The notes under the pieces: model-generated
What the model saw: only the letters and a program-made list of their open reading frames with translations
What the model was told of the DNA's origin: nothing
Database searches by the model: none
Shown here: positions 1-7,620 of the stretch, piece by piece
Layout: each line of letters starts with the position of its first letter
Position numbering within the stretch: the first letter of the stretch is position 1
Made by a program: the position numbers and the translations under genes
DNA from: Selenomonadaceae bacterium
GTDB taxonomy: Bacteria; Bacillota; Negativicutes; Selenomonadales; Selenomonadaceae
NCBI GenBank assembly: GCA_017446845.1
Contig: JAFSOQ010000011.1
Coordinates: 1-32,648, forward strand
Direction of reading: 5' to 3'
DNA length: 32,648 bases

Positions 1-2
1 AG

Positions 3-239
3 AAATTTTCTTCTGTTCCTAAATTCGTCGCTTACGCAGGGCTTTATCGCAAATCTCGTCAGTCGGGCGAGAGTAAAACTGATGGGCGAATGTCTAAACG
101 TGGTTCTCCTTATCTGCGACGAGCTGTTTGGCTTGCCGCTTCTGTTGCCGCTTTTAAAGACCATTTGACCGTCATTGGACATGTTTGTCATAAAATGCTC
201 GCCATTATTAAACCTTATCTTCCGGCTTCTACTTCTTGA
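3..239 (+). pseudogene. IS110-family transposase, C-terminal fragment
   Basis: The open frame enters from outside the window and ends in TGA, giving 78 residues. It shows the C-terminal transposase domain (Transposase_20) of IS110/IS116/IS902 elements: an AYAGL segment, the SG pair that carries the proposed nucleophilic serine, the GRMSKRGSPYLRRA block, and a closing HLTVIGHVCHK segment. From my memory of the family, about 15-20 residues normally lie between the AAxxAF and HLTVIGHV segments, and they are missing here. A shorter gap may exist before KPYLP. The copy may therefore carry in-frame deletions. The N-terminal RuvC-like DEDD domain is outside the window, so I cannot tell whether the element is complete upstream. 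Confidence 0.8.
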
Positions 240-353
240 CTTTTTATAGCCGGTCTAATCATTTATCACGGGCTAACCTTCGACACAAAAAATTTTTTTC
301 CTGTAGAAGTCGGCTTGCATTTAATCGCCGCTAATGTGATAATTTCGCTGATT

Positions 354-456
354 GGAGGTTAAACGATTAAAAAATTTATTCGGATTGACGCTCGCGGAAT
401 TGGAAACGGAACTCACGTCGTTGCCTAAATTCAGAGCAAAACAAATTGCCGGTCGC
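354..456 (+). pseudogene. Truncated duplicate of the rlmN 5' end
   Basis: This stretch repeats the first ~100 bases of the intact rlmN that begins at 713. Read from about 370 it encodes KNLFGLTLAELETEL followed by SLPKFRAKQIAG, against KNLFGLTLAELKTEL and PLPKFRAKQIAA in the intact gene. It keeps a GGAGG ribosome-binding site (354-358) and a similar leader. Homology stops at about 450 and is followed by a small perfect hairpin (452-468, GTCGCTT/AAGCGAC). Third-position differences suggest an old or horizontally acquired copy rather than a recent duplication. It lies between the IS110 remnant and a heptad-repeat element, which fits recombination around a mobile element. Confidence 0.75.
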
Positions 457-529
457 TTTAAAAGCGACGGAACAGCGGTCGCGCCAAATCGTTAAAAATT
501 TTTTAGCGTAATCGCCGCGACGGAACGAA

Positions 530-652
530 GCGCATTTCTAGCCTAATCATTCCTAACTCCTAACTAGGATATAGGATTTGGGATTTAGGATTTAGAGGAC
601 AAAACCCTAACTCCTAACTCCTAACTCCTAAATCCTAATTCCTAACTATTCT
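530..652. repeat. Heptad-repeat element, copy 1
   Basis: The element consists of degenerate 7-bp units. The left half reads TAGGATT/TAGGATA-like units and the right half reads CCTAACT/CCTAATT units, so the halves are partly inverted with respect to each other around a core ACAAAACCCTAA. Positions 538-631 are identical to 26912-27005 (94 bp by my alignment), and the match extends left to 530/26904 with one mismatch. It sits directly upstream of rlmN. It has no coding potential. Confidence 0.85.
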
Positions 653-699
653 GCCGCGCCGGAACGCAACCATTGCTAGTTTCATTATTAATAATTGAC

Positions 700-705
700 A
701 GAGGT
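700..705 (+). promoter_or_regulatory. rlmN ribosome binding site
   Basis: AGAGGT lies 7 bases before TTG at 713. It would overlap the coding sequence if the upstream TTG at 695 were used, so it decides the start. Confidence 0.6.
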
Positions 706-712
706 AAATAAA

Positions 713-1750
713 TTGAACAGAAAAAATTTATTCGGACTAACTTTAGCGGAATTGAAAACGGAACTTGCGCCGCTGCCCAAATTCAGAGCAAAACAAATTG
801 CCGCGCACATTTACAAGCACGGCATGAAAACTTTCGACGAGATGAACGACTTGCCGAAAAATCTTCGGGCAGAACTTTCGACGCGTTATGAAATTAAAAT
901 CGCCGAACTTTTAAAACGTCTGGATTCTCGCGACAAATTGACGACGAAATTTTTACTCGGCTTATCGGACGGCGCGGCGGTCGAAGTTGTTTTGATGCGT
1001 CACGATTACGGCAACAGCGTCTGTATCTCAAGCCAAGTCGGTTGTCAAATGGGTTGCAGGTTTTGTGCGTCGACACTCAAAGGTTTGGAGAGAAATTTGA
1101 CGGCGGCGGAAATGCTCGGCGAAATTTTTTTTGCGGAAGAATTTCTGCGCGGCGACGGTCAAAAATTAGATTCGGTCGTTATCATGGGCACGGGCGAACC
1201 GCTCATGAATTACGACGAACTGATAAAAATGTTGAGACTTTTGCACGAAGATTATTGCTTGGGTATGAGTTACAGAAAAATTACAATCTCGACTTGCGGA
1301 ATTGTTCCCGCCATAAAAAAATTGCGCGACGAGAAAATCCCCGTCACGTTGTCGATTTCACTGCACGTGCCCGACGATAAATTACGTTCCGCACTCATGC
1401 CGATTAATTCTGCGTTCGGGCTGAAAAGTTTGCTCGCCGCAGGTGACGACTATGCACAAGCGACGGGGCGGCGCGTAACTTACGAATATATTTTGCTTGG
1501 CGGCGTCAACGATACCGAAGAACACGCCCGACGCCTTGCAAAAATTTTAAGCGGGCAGCTCGCTAACGTGAATTTAATTCCGTTTAATCCCGTCGACGAA
1601 AGAAATTTTCTTCCGCCGACAAATAACGCCGTCAAAAAATTTTTCCACTTCCTGAACACGCACGGAATAGGCGCGACGATTCGCAAGGAAATGGGCGCGG
1701 ATGTCAATGCGGCTTGCGGACAACTTCGCGCAAAAATTATTGCAAGCTGA
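713..1750 (+). CDS. rlmN: 23S rRNA (A2503-C2)/tRNA (A37-C2) methyltransferase RlmN
   Basis: This radical-SAM enzyme methylates C2 of adenosine 2503 in 23S rRNA and A37 in some tRNAs. The protein is 345 residues, usual for the family. The iron-sulphur cluster motif CxxxCxxC is at C111, C115 and C118 (GCQMGCRFCAS). The second conserved cysteine, which forms the transient thioether with RNA, is C335 in NAACGQLRAK. GTGEPLMNYDE is the SAM-binding GEP motif. I chose TTG 713 over TTG 695 because AGAGGT sits in front of 713. The last 14 bases overlap the convergent S41 protease gene, so no terminator fits between them. A truncated copy of its 5' end lies upstream at 354-456. Confidence 0.95.
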   Translation: MNRKNLFGLTLAELKTELAPLPKFRAKQIAAHIYKHGMKTFDEMNDLPKNLRAELSTRYEIKIAELLKRLDSRDKLTTKFLLGLSDGAAVEVVLMRHDYGNSVCISSQVGCQMGCRFCASTLKGLERNLTAAEMLGEIFFAEEFLRGDGQKLDSVVIMGTGEPLMNYDELIKMLRLLHEDYCLGMSYRKITISTCGIVPAIKKLRDEKIPVTLSISLHVPDDKLRSALMPINSAFGLKSLLAAGDDYAQATGRRVTYEYILLGGVNDTEEHARRLAKILSGQLANVNLIPFNPVDERNFLPPTNNAVKKFFHFLNTHGIGATIRKEMGADVNAACGQLRAKIIAS

Positions 1751-2963
1751 CTTCGGACGTCTTCCAAAAATCATCGTCGAAGAAAATTTTTCCCGCGTCA
1801 ACTTGATGCCTCAAAAGTTCCTCGGCCTTGGCAAGTTGCGGGTCAGTGTTTTCGTTCAAGTCCAAATCGTACATCGGGTGCGGCGCGTAAGGCGATTTTA
1901 TTTCCACGTCGGGAGTAATGCCGAGACCGTCAATGCATTTGCCGTTCGGCGTGTAATATTTCGCGATTGTAAGTTTCAAGCCGTCGTTGTGCGCCATGGG
2001 AATCAGCGTTTGCACGGAGCCTTTGCCGTAAGAAGTTTCGCCGACAACCAGAGCAACTTTGGTATCCTGCAATGCGCCGCTCAAAAGTTCCGAGGCACTC
2101 GCGCTGTTACGGTCAATCAAAACGATAATCGGAAATTTCGCCGCCGCCAAATCCGAAGTGTAAACTTCCTTGGAGCCGTCGCGTTTAATCACGGAAGTAA
2201 TCGTTCCGGCCGGCACAATCTCTTGAGCAATCTCCACGCAACCGTTAATGACGCCGCCGGGATTTTGTCGCATGTCCAAAATAAATCCCTTCATGCCCGC
2301 GCGTTCGAGGTCGTCGAGCACGATTTTAAATTCGTCGCCGGTGTTCTCACTGAAGTTGGAAATTTTAATGTAGCCGAGCTTGTCATCAATCATCTTGCCC
2401 GCGACCGTCTTGACTTTAATATTTTCTCGCGTCAAGTTGTAAGTCACGTCGTCGAAGCCTTCGCGGTGAATCAAAAGTTCGACGGGCGTACCGATTTCGC
2501 CGCGAATTTTCAGCGCGACTTCTCCGGGGGAAATTTCTTCGACGGGCTGACCGTCCACCGCCAAAATTTCGTCGCCCGCTTGAAGTCCGGCACGTTGTCC
2601 GGGTCCGTCGGGAATGACGCTCATGACTTGCACGCCGCCGTTTTTAAAACCCATGTAAACTCCAATGCCGCCGAAAGCTCCGCTGGTTTCCGCACGAAGT
2701 TGGCTGTAAAGTTGCGGCGCGAGATAAATTGAATGGGGGTCGCCGAGTGAATTGACCATGCCGCTTATTGCTCCGTCGATTAAAGTTCTCCTGTCGACCG
2801 CTTGAACGTAATTGCCCTCGATAAATCTCATTGCGACAAAAAATCTTCCGAGGTCGAGCGCGTTACTTGAATTGAGTCCCAAAAGCAGACATACCAGCCC
2901 CAAAGTCAGAGCCGCGCTTATAAGTCCTACCAAAATTATTCCGCCGAAAATTTTTTTCTTCAA
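1737..2963 (-). CDS. S41-family C-terminal processing peptidase (CtpA/Prc-like)
   Basis: A membrane-anchored serine protease of 408 residues. The N-terminus has a lysine start and one hydrophobic segment (about residues 6-29), which should place the enzyme on the periplasmic side. A PDZ domain follows (about 95-170; GIGVYMG, AGLQAGDEILAVDG), then the S41 catalytic domain. By alignment with D1 processing protease the nucleophile is S289 in NSASASE and the general base is K314 in YGKGSVQ. I placed the start at TTG 2963 because AAGGAGG (rc of 2971-2977) lies 6 bases upstream; the frame is open to TTG 2984, but that codon precedes the binding site. The 3' end overlaps rlmN by 14 bp. Physiological substrates cannot be read from the sequence. 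Confidence 0.93.
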   Translation of the reverse strand: MKKKIFGGIILVGLISAALTLGLVCLLLGLNSSNALDLGRFFVAMRFIEGNYVQAVDRRTLIDGAISGMVNSLGDPHSIYLAPQLYSQLRAETSGAFGGIGVYMGFKNGGVQVMSVIPDGPGQRAGLQAGDEILAVDGQPVEEISPGEVALKIRGEIGTPVELLIHREGFDDVTYNLTRENIKVKTVAGKMIDDKLGYIKISNFSENTGDEFKIVLDDLERAGMKGFILDMRQNPGGVINGCVEIAQEIVPAGTITSVIKRDGSKEVYTSDLAAAKFPIIVLIDRNSASASELLSGALQDTKVALVVGETSYGKGSVQTLIPMAHNDGLKLTIAKYYTPNGKCIDGLGITPDVEIKSPYAPHPMYDLDLNENTDPQLAKAEELLRHQVDAGKIFFDDDFWKTSEVSLQ

Positions 2964-3076
2964 GGCGAAACCTCCTTTCGCCAAAGTTTTTGCAACTATA
3001 GCAGTTCTGTCTGAAAAAAATATTAAAAGTCATTTGCCGCGCCGTGTTGATTGTGTTAAGATTAGCTAAAAAGCAG

Positions 3077-3145
3077 CGTGACGTTGCATCCGGTTGACGC
3101 GCCGCAACGTTAAAATAACTTTAACAATGTCACCGCGTCCGTACG
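3077..3145. repeat. Intergenic repeat bounded by CGTGACGTTGCATCC, copy A
   Basis: The stretch begins with CGTGACGTTGCATCC and ends with CCGCGTCCGTACG. A sequence of about the same length at 26829-26895 starts with the same 15 bases, has a shared CGCGCCG, and ends CCGCGTTCGTACG; the middle is diverged. It lies just upstream of kdsB, so it could belong to the leader of the LPS operon or be a small dispersed element. Confidence 0.6.
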
Positions 3146-3166
3146 AAAATTTAAGGGGGAAAGGAA

Positions 3167-3901
3167 ATGAAATCAATTTGCGTGATACCGGCTCGATATT
3201 CTTCTACGCGACTGCCCGGCAAGCCGCTGAAAGATATTTGCGGCAAGCCGATGATTTGTCGCGTGTGGGAGCGGGCAAGCTGTGCAAAATCTGTGGCTGA
3301 AGTTATCGTGGCGACTGACGACGAAAAAATTTTGCAAGCCGTCGAAAAAAATCACGGGCAGGCGATGATGACTCGTGCCGACCATAAAACAGGAACCGAC
3401 CGCCTCGCCGAAGTCGCAGAAAAATTTCCCGACGCTGAAGTTATCGTCAACGTTCAAGGTGACGAGCCGCTTATCGAACCCGCTTTGATTGATGAACTCG
3501 TCGCGGAATTTGTCAAAGATAAAAATTTGCAGATGGCGACCGTCGCGACCGAACTCCTCAACGCCGAAGAAATGAACAATCCCAACAATGTCAAAGTCGT
3601 CCTCGACAAAAACAACGACGCACTTTATTTTTCGCGCTCGCTGATTCCGTATCCTCGCAACGCGGGCAAGTCGAAAGTTTTTAAGCACATCGGCATTTAC
3701 GCTTATCGCCGAAATTTTTTATCGGCTTATGCAAAAATGGAGCCGACGCCGCTTGAGCAATCCGAATCACTCGAACAACTGCGCGCCTTGGAGAACGGTT
3801 TTAAAATTCGCGTGATAAAAAGTTCGTGCAAATTTATCGGCGTCGATACCGAAGAAGATTTAAAACTCGTCAACGAAATTTATCGTCGGGGGGAATTTTA
3901 A
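3167..3901 (+). CDS. kdsB: 3-deoxy-manno-octulosonate cytidylyltransferase
   Basis: KdsB activates Kdo with CTP to CMP-Kdo, the donor used by Kdo transferase in lipid A/inner-core synthesis in the cytoplasm. The 244-residue length matches the family. Visible motifs are IPARYSSTRLPGKPL (nucleotide-binding loop), VNVQGDEPLI, and YFSRSLIPYPR. ATG 3167 follows AAGGGGGAAAGGA. It opens a long plus-strand LPS gene series. The kdsA gene follows after about 157 bases that carry the apparent remnant of another gene. Confidence 0.96.
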   Translation: MKSICVIPARYSSTRLPGKPLKDICGKPMICRVWERASCAKSVAEVIVATDDEKILQAVEKNHGQAMMTRADHKTGTDRLAEVAEKFPDAEVIVNVQGDEPLIEPALIDELVAEFVKDKNLQMATVATELLNAEEMNNPNNVKVVLDKNNDALYFSRSLIPYPRNAGKSKVFKHIGIYAYRRNFLSAYAKMEPTPLEQSESLEQLRALENGFKIRVIKSSCKFIGVDTEEDLKLVNEIYRRGEF

Positions 3902-4050
3902 ATGACGAACGAAGAAAAAAATGAATGAAACGCTTATTTATAATTTGAACATAAGGCGATAGACATTGGGCGGATATTGATAACCGACAACGTAAAATAT
4001 TTTGGGCGCGTGCCGAATTTAAAAGTTGTGAATTGGAAAGATTTGGGTGA
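3902..4050 (+). pseudogene. Possible decayed gene between kdsB and kdsA
   Basis: Directly after the kdsB stop is an ATG opening an 8-codon frame (MTNEEKNE, then stop). Further on, roughly 3943-4053, another frame reads as plausible protein (DIGRILITDNVKYFG, then [15 protein letters not shown] and TGA), ending over the start of kdsA. The two pieces are in different frames with stops between, which is what a small gene broken by indels would leave. I do not recognise the protein. It may equally be chance open sequence. Confidence 0.3.
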
Positions 4051-4058
4051 TAATTGAA

Positions 4059-4871
4059 ATGAACATTGTTAAAGTTGGAAATATCGAATTTGGCGGCGGC
4101 AAGTTGGTTTTACTCGCCGGACCGTGTGTGTTGGAAGGTTTGGAGCGTTCTTTGAAAATCGGTCGTCGCGCGAAAGAAATTGCCGACAAGCTCGACATAC
4201 CGTATATTTTTAAAGCGTCGTTCGACAAAGCAAATCGTTCCTCCATAAAAAGTTATCGCGGTCCCGGATTAATCGAAGGTTTAAAAATTTTGGACAAGAT
4301 TAAAAGTGAATTGGGCGTCCCGATTGTCACGGACATTCACGAAACACATCAAGCCGCGCAGGCAGCCGAAGTCGCCGACATTTTACAAATTCCCGCGTTC
4401 CTCTGCAGACAGACCGATTTACTCGTTGCCGCCGCAAAAACCGGAAAAGCCGTCAATGTCAAGAAAGCACAATTTTTATCTGCGCGGGATATGATTAACG
4501 TTGTGGAAAAGTTGCGGGCGAGCGGTACCGAAAAAATTTTGCTGACCGAGCGCGGAACCTCGTTCGGCTACAATAATTTGGTCGTCGACATGCGCGGCTT
4601 GCCGATTATGCGCGGCTTTAATTGCCCCGTGATTTTCGACGGCACACACAGCGTACAACTTCCGGGCGGTGCAGGAAGTTCTTCGGGCGGTCAACGAGAA
4701 TTCGTCGAATATTTAGTTCGAGCGGCTTGCGCGGTCGGCGTCGACGGTTTATTCTTGGAAGTGCACGATAATCCTGCCGAAGGGCTTTCGGACGGCGCGA
4801 ATATGATTCCGCTTGACAACTTGGAGAAAATTTTGGCAGGAGCATTAAAAATTCACGAGGCGTTGAAATGA
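4059..4871 (+). CDS. kdsA: 3-deoxy-8-phosphooctulonate synthase
   Basis: KdsA condenses phosphoenolpyruvate and arabinose 5-phosphate to Kdo 8-phosphate. The protein is 270 residues. Family motifs include [59 protein letters not shown] and FLEVHDNP. I chose ATG 4059 (MNIVKVGN), the usual family N-terminus; GTG 4047 is in frame and would add four residues, and neither has a strong binding site. The stop overlaps the kdsD start (ATGA), which indicates translational coupling. Confidence 0.95.
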   Translation: MNIVKVGNIEFGGGKLVLLAGPCVLEGLERSLKIGRRAKEIADKLDIPYIFKASFDKANRSSIKSYRGPGLIEGLKILDKIKSELGVPIVTDIHETHQAAQAAEVADILQIPAFLCRQTDLLVAAAKTGKAVNVKKAQFLSARDMINVVEKLRASGTEKILLTERGTSFGYNNLVVDMRGLPIMRGFNCPVIFDGTHSVQLPGGAGSSSGGQREFVEYLVRAACAVGVDGLFLEVHDNPAEGLSDGANMIPLDNLEKILAGALKIHEALK

Positions 4872-5836
4872 TAAAAGAAAAAGCTGTTGAAACTTTACAA
4901 ATCGAGGCGGCTGCGATTGAAAATTTAATTCCGCGCATTGACGAAGAATTTATCGCGGCGGTCAAAAAAATTATGCGTTGTCGCGGACGCGTGGCAGTGA
5001 CCGGCATGGGAAAATCCGGACACGTCGGAAGGAAAATCGCGGCGACTTTATCTTCAACGGGCACGCCGTCATTTTTCATGCACCCCGCCGAGGCTTATCA
5101 CGGAGATTTGGGAATGCTCACGGAAAAAGACGTTTTGATTGCAATTTCAAACAGCGGCGAATCTTCTGAGATTGTGAACATTTTGCCCGTCGTGCGCAGA
5201 ATCGGCACGGAAATTATCGCCATGAGCGGCAAGCGCAATTCCACGCTCGGCAAGAACTGCGATTATTTTATCGACATCAGCGTTGAGCGCGAGGCTTGTC
5301 CTTTGGGCTTGGCTCCCACCGCTTCGACGACTGCAACTTTGGCTATGGGCGACGCGTTGGCTATGGCTCTTATGGACGAAAAAAATTTTACTTCAAACGA
5401 CTTTGCATTATTCCATCCGGGCGGCGCACTCGGCAGAAAACTTTTGCTGACCGTCGGCGACGTCATGCACAGCGGCGACGATAATCCGATTGTCAAAGTC
5501 GGTGCCACTGCTAAGGACGCACTTTTTGAAATGACGGCTAAAGGTTTGGGCGCGGTCTCTGTCGTCGACGAGCAAAATAAATTCGTCGGGCTGGTCACTG
5601 ACGGAATTATCCGCCGCGCGTTGGAAAAAGATAAAAATTTCATAGATGAACCCGTCGAACACATCATGTTTGAAGAGCCGTTGATAATCAGCGCGGACAA
5701 ATTGGCGACGGCTGCTTTATCCGTCATGGAAAAACATAAACCGCGACCCGTAACGGTTTTGCCCGTCATCAATTCGGAAAATTTCCCCGTCGGCATGATT
5801 CACTTGACGGATTTATTGCGGCAAGGAGTTGTTTAA
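4868..5836 (+). CDS. kdsD: Arabinose-5-phosphate isomerase (KpsF/GutQ family)
   Basis: Converts ribulose 5-phosphate to arabinose 5-phosphate, the first committed supply step for Kdo. The 322-residue protein has an N-terminal SIS sugar-isomerase domain (about 30-180; [38 protein letters not shown]) and two C-terminal CBS domains (about 205-320). The [20 protein letters not shown] block is typical. It starts with ATG overlapping the kdsA stop and lies between kdsA and kdsC, which supports the Kdo role over the glucitol-linked GutQ role. Confidence 0.95.
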   Translation: MIKEKAVETLQIEAAAIENLIPRIDEEFIAAVKKIMRCRGRVAVTGMGKSGHVGRKIAATLSSTGTPSFFMHPAEAYHGDLGMLTEKDVLIAISNSGESSEIVNILPVVRRIGTEIIAMSGKRNSTLGKNCDYFIDISVEREACPLGLAPTASTTATLAMGDALAMALMDEKNFTSNDFALFHPGGALGRKLLLTVGDVMHSGDDNPIVKVGATAKDALFEMTAKGLGAVSVVDEQNKFVGLVTDGIIRRALEKDKNFIDEPVEHIMFEEPLIISADKLATAALSVMEKHKPRPVTVLPVINSENFPVGMIHLTDLLRQGVV

Positions 5837-5837
5837 A

Positions 5838-6410
5838 ATGAAAATTTCGGAAGATGCTGTCGACAGAGCGCGGCGCGTTAAGCTGATAATTTTTGACGTG
5901 GATGGCGTTTTGACTGACGGCGGAATTTATCACGGCGCGAACGGCGAACTTTTTAAAGCGTTCCATTGCCGCGACGGTTTCGGAATAACGCTTGCTCACT
6001 CGTGCGGAATAAAGTCGGCGATAATCACGGGCAGAACGTCGGATATGACTTCTTGGCGCGCCGCCGAGTTAAAAATTTCTGCCGTCATGCAAGGACAGAT
6101 GAACAAGCGCGACGCTTACAAAAAAATTAAGGCGCAATTCAATTTGACGGACGAAGAAATTTGCTACGTTGCAGACGATGTGATTGATTTGCCTGTCTTC
6201 GTCCAAGTTGGTTTTCGGGCGGCGGTCGGCGATGCTGCGGCGGAAGTTATCGAACGTGCGCATTTTGTGGCAGATAATTTCGGCGGGCGCGGAGCCGTTC
6301 GAGAAATCATAGAATTTATTTTGAAGTCAAAAGGATTTTGGCAGGCGATTATCGAACGCTACACAACACCTGATTTAGACGACAAAGAATTAACCGCAAT
6401 GAATCAATGA
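5838..6410 (+). CDS. kdsC: Kdo-8-phosphate phosphatase (HAD superfamily)
   Basis: Removes phosphate from Kdo 8-phosphate to give Kdo before CMP activation. It is a 190-residue capless HAD phosphatase. Motif I is FDVDGVLTDGG (nucleophile and acid/base Asp), motif II is IITGRTS, and motif IV is YVADDVIDLPV, where the usual GDD is ADD. ATG 5838 is preceded by AAGGAG; an upstream TTG at 5829 overlaps the kdsD stop and is less likely. The C-terminal tail after FGGRGAVRE is about 30 residues longer than the core fold needs (WQAIIERY region), as in many relatives. Confidence 0.95.
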   Translation: MKISEDAVDRARRVKLIIFDVDGVLTDGGIYHGANGELFKAFHCRDGFGITLAHSCGIKSAIITGRTSDMTSWRAAELKISAVMQGQMNKRDAYKKIKAQFNLTDEEICYVADDVIDLPVFVQVGFRAAVGDAAAEVIERAHFVADNFGGRGAVREIIEFILKSKGFWQAIIERYTTPDLDDKELTAMNQ

Positions 6411-6421
6411 GGAGAAATTTA

Positions 6422-7606
6422 ATGATTGAAATTTCCAATTTACGCAAATACACACACGAAGGCTTGACACGTCTGGAGGCGGATATAAATTTTACGGACG
6501 TGGAATCTCCTTACGCAGAAAAGACGATTTACTTCGAGGTTGACGCAGCTTACGGCGACATGTTCGCTGACGATACCTATGACGCTTTTGTGCTCGTGCC
6601 GCTGTATTTGGCGATGTATCATAAGCAAGACCTGCACATCTGCGGCAATATATCCAAAAAGCTTTATCAAAATATCAAGTGGTACATTCCGAAAATTTTT
6701 TGCGACTTCTCCGATGCTCTTTCGCCCGTAGAATTTATTGTTGACGGTTTTAGTCCGCCCAAGCCGAAAGGAAATTTAATCGGCGCGGGAATTTCTTGCG
6801 GCGTGGATTCTCTCTCGACGATTTACGATCATTTCATCAATGAGACCGACCTCGACTATCGAATCAACGCCCTGTTCCTGTTCAACAGCGGCACTCATGG
6901 CAACTTTGAAGATCCTTCTACGCAAAAATTCTTTCAGGCTCGCTACAACAGAAACATCAACGCTGCTGACGAACTCGGATTGCCCGTTTATACAGTCACC
7001 TGCAACCTGCACGCCTTCACGCACAAAATTGCCGGAATGAAATCCGAGTATTTGGCTAAATTTCCGTTCCTTGCCGGAGCGAAGGCCGGCTATTTGGGTA
7101 TTTATTCTTGCATCTTCAGCTTGCAAAATTCGATTCGACGATATTACTTTTCAAACGGTTTGAGTTACGAACAAATCAAAAAATTCTCAACGTACTATCA
7201 CGATTATGATATGGTTGGTTTCTGTGAACTTTATCTTGTGCCGTTGATTCAAACGGAGCGGCTGGAGTTGATTATCGACGGTTGCCAATATCGGCGCGTG
7301 GACAAACTGAAAAAAATCGCCGATTGGGATATCGCGCAGAAATATTTAAACGTGTGTCTTGACACAACAAATGACGCCTCGAACTGTGGCACTTGTCCAA
7401 AATGTTTGATGACGCTGATGACGTTGGAAATTTTAGGCAAACTTGACGACTACGCCAAAGTTTTCGACATTGAACAGTACAAGAACGATTCTTTTGGATA
7501 TAAAATCCATTGCCAACAAAATTACGGCAAAAATCCCTTTGAGACGGAAAACGTCGATTTTGCCCGTGAAAATAATTTCCCTATGCCGACGATTAATGAA
7601 AAATAA
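6422..7606 (+). CDS. QueC-like PP-loop (adenine nucleotide alpha-hydrolase) protein of unknown function
   Basis: A 394-residue protein without a signal peptide or membrane segment. Residues 123-130 (GISCGVDS) match the PP-loop that binds ATP in ATP pyrophosphatases such as QueC, TtcA and GMP synthetase. Near the C-terminus C312-x9-C322-x2-C325-x2-C328 (CGTCPKC) matches the zinc-binding pattern of QueC. The N-terminal 115 residues do not resemble QueC and may be a separate domain. The family chemistry is adenylation of a carboxylate or carbonyl followed by nucleophilic attack, often by an amine or sulphur donor. The gene sits between kdsC and the lipid A acyltransferase with a strong AGGAG 8 bases before ATG 6422, so an LPS-sugar modification is an inference. 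No queuosine genes are nearby. Confidence 0.7.
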   Translation: MIEISNLRKYTHEGLTRLEADINFTDVESPYAEKTIYFEVDAAYGDMFADDTYDAFVLVPLYLAMYHKQDLHICGNISKKLYQNIKWYIPKIFCDFSDALSPVEFIVDGFSPPKPKGNLIGAGISCGVDSLSTIYDHFINETDLDYRINALFLFNSGTHGNFEDPSTQKFFQARYNRNINAADELGLPVYTVTCNLHAFTHKIAGMKSEYLAKFPFLAGAKAGYLGIYSCIFSLQNSIRRYYFSNGLSYEQIKKFSTYYHDYDMVGFCELYLVPLIQTERLELIIDGCQYRRVDKLKKIADWDIAQKYLNVCLDTTNDASNCGTCPKCLMTLMTLEILGKLDDYAKVFDIEQYKNDSFGYKIHCQQNYGKNPFETENVDFARENNFPMPTINEK

Positions 7607-7620
7607 TTTCGGAGGAAAAA

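Larger units (their letters stand above)
240..712. other. Intergenic region holding remnants and repeats
   Basis: No intact gene lies between the transposase fragment and rlmN. The first ~110 bases are the presumed right flank of the IS110 copy and show no recognisable terminal structure. The rlmN 5' duplicate, a short hairpin and the heptad-repeat element follow. I see no convincing sigma-A promoter for rlmN here. Confidence 0.6.

Noticed and set aside
541..652. CRISPR array
   Set aside because: The units are 7 bp and directly abut, with no unique spacers and no cas genes nearby.
1701..2732. Long open frame antisense to the S41 protease gene
   Set aside because: It is the complementary shadow of a gene with clear PDZ and S41 motifs; it has no binding site and protein-unlike composition.
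6407..6421. ATG 6407 as start of the PP-loop protein
   Set aside because: It overlaps kdsC and precedes the AGGAG that serves ATG 6422.
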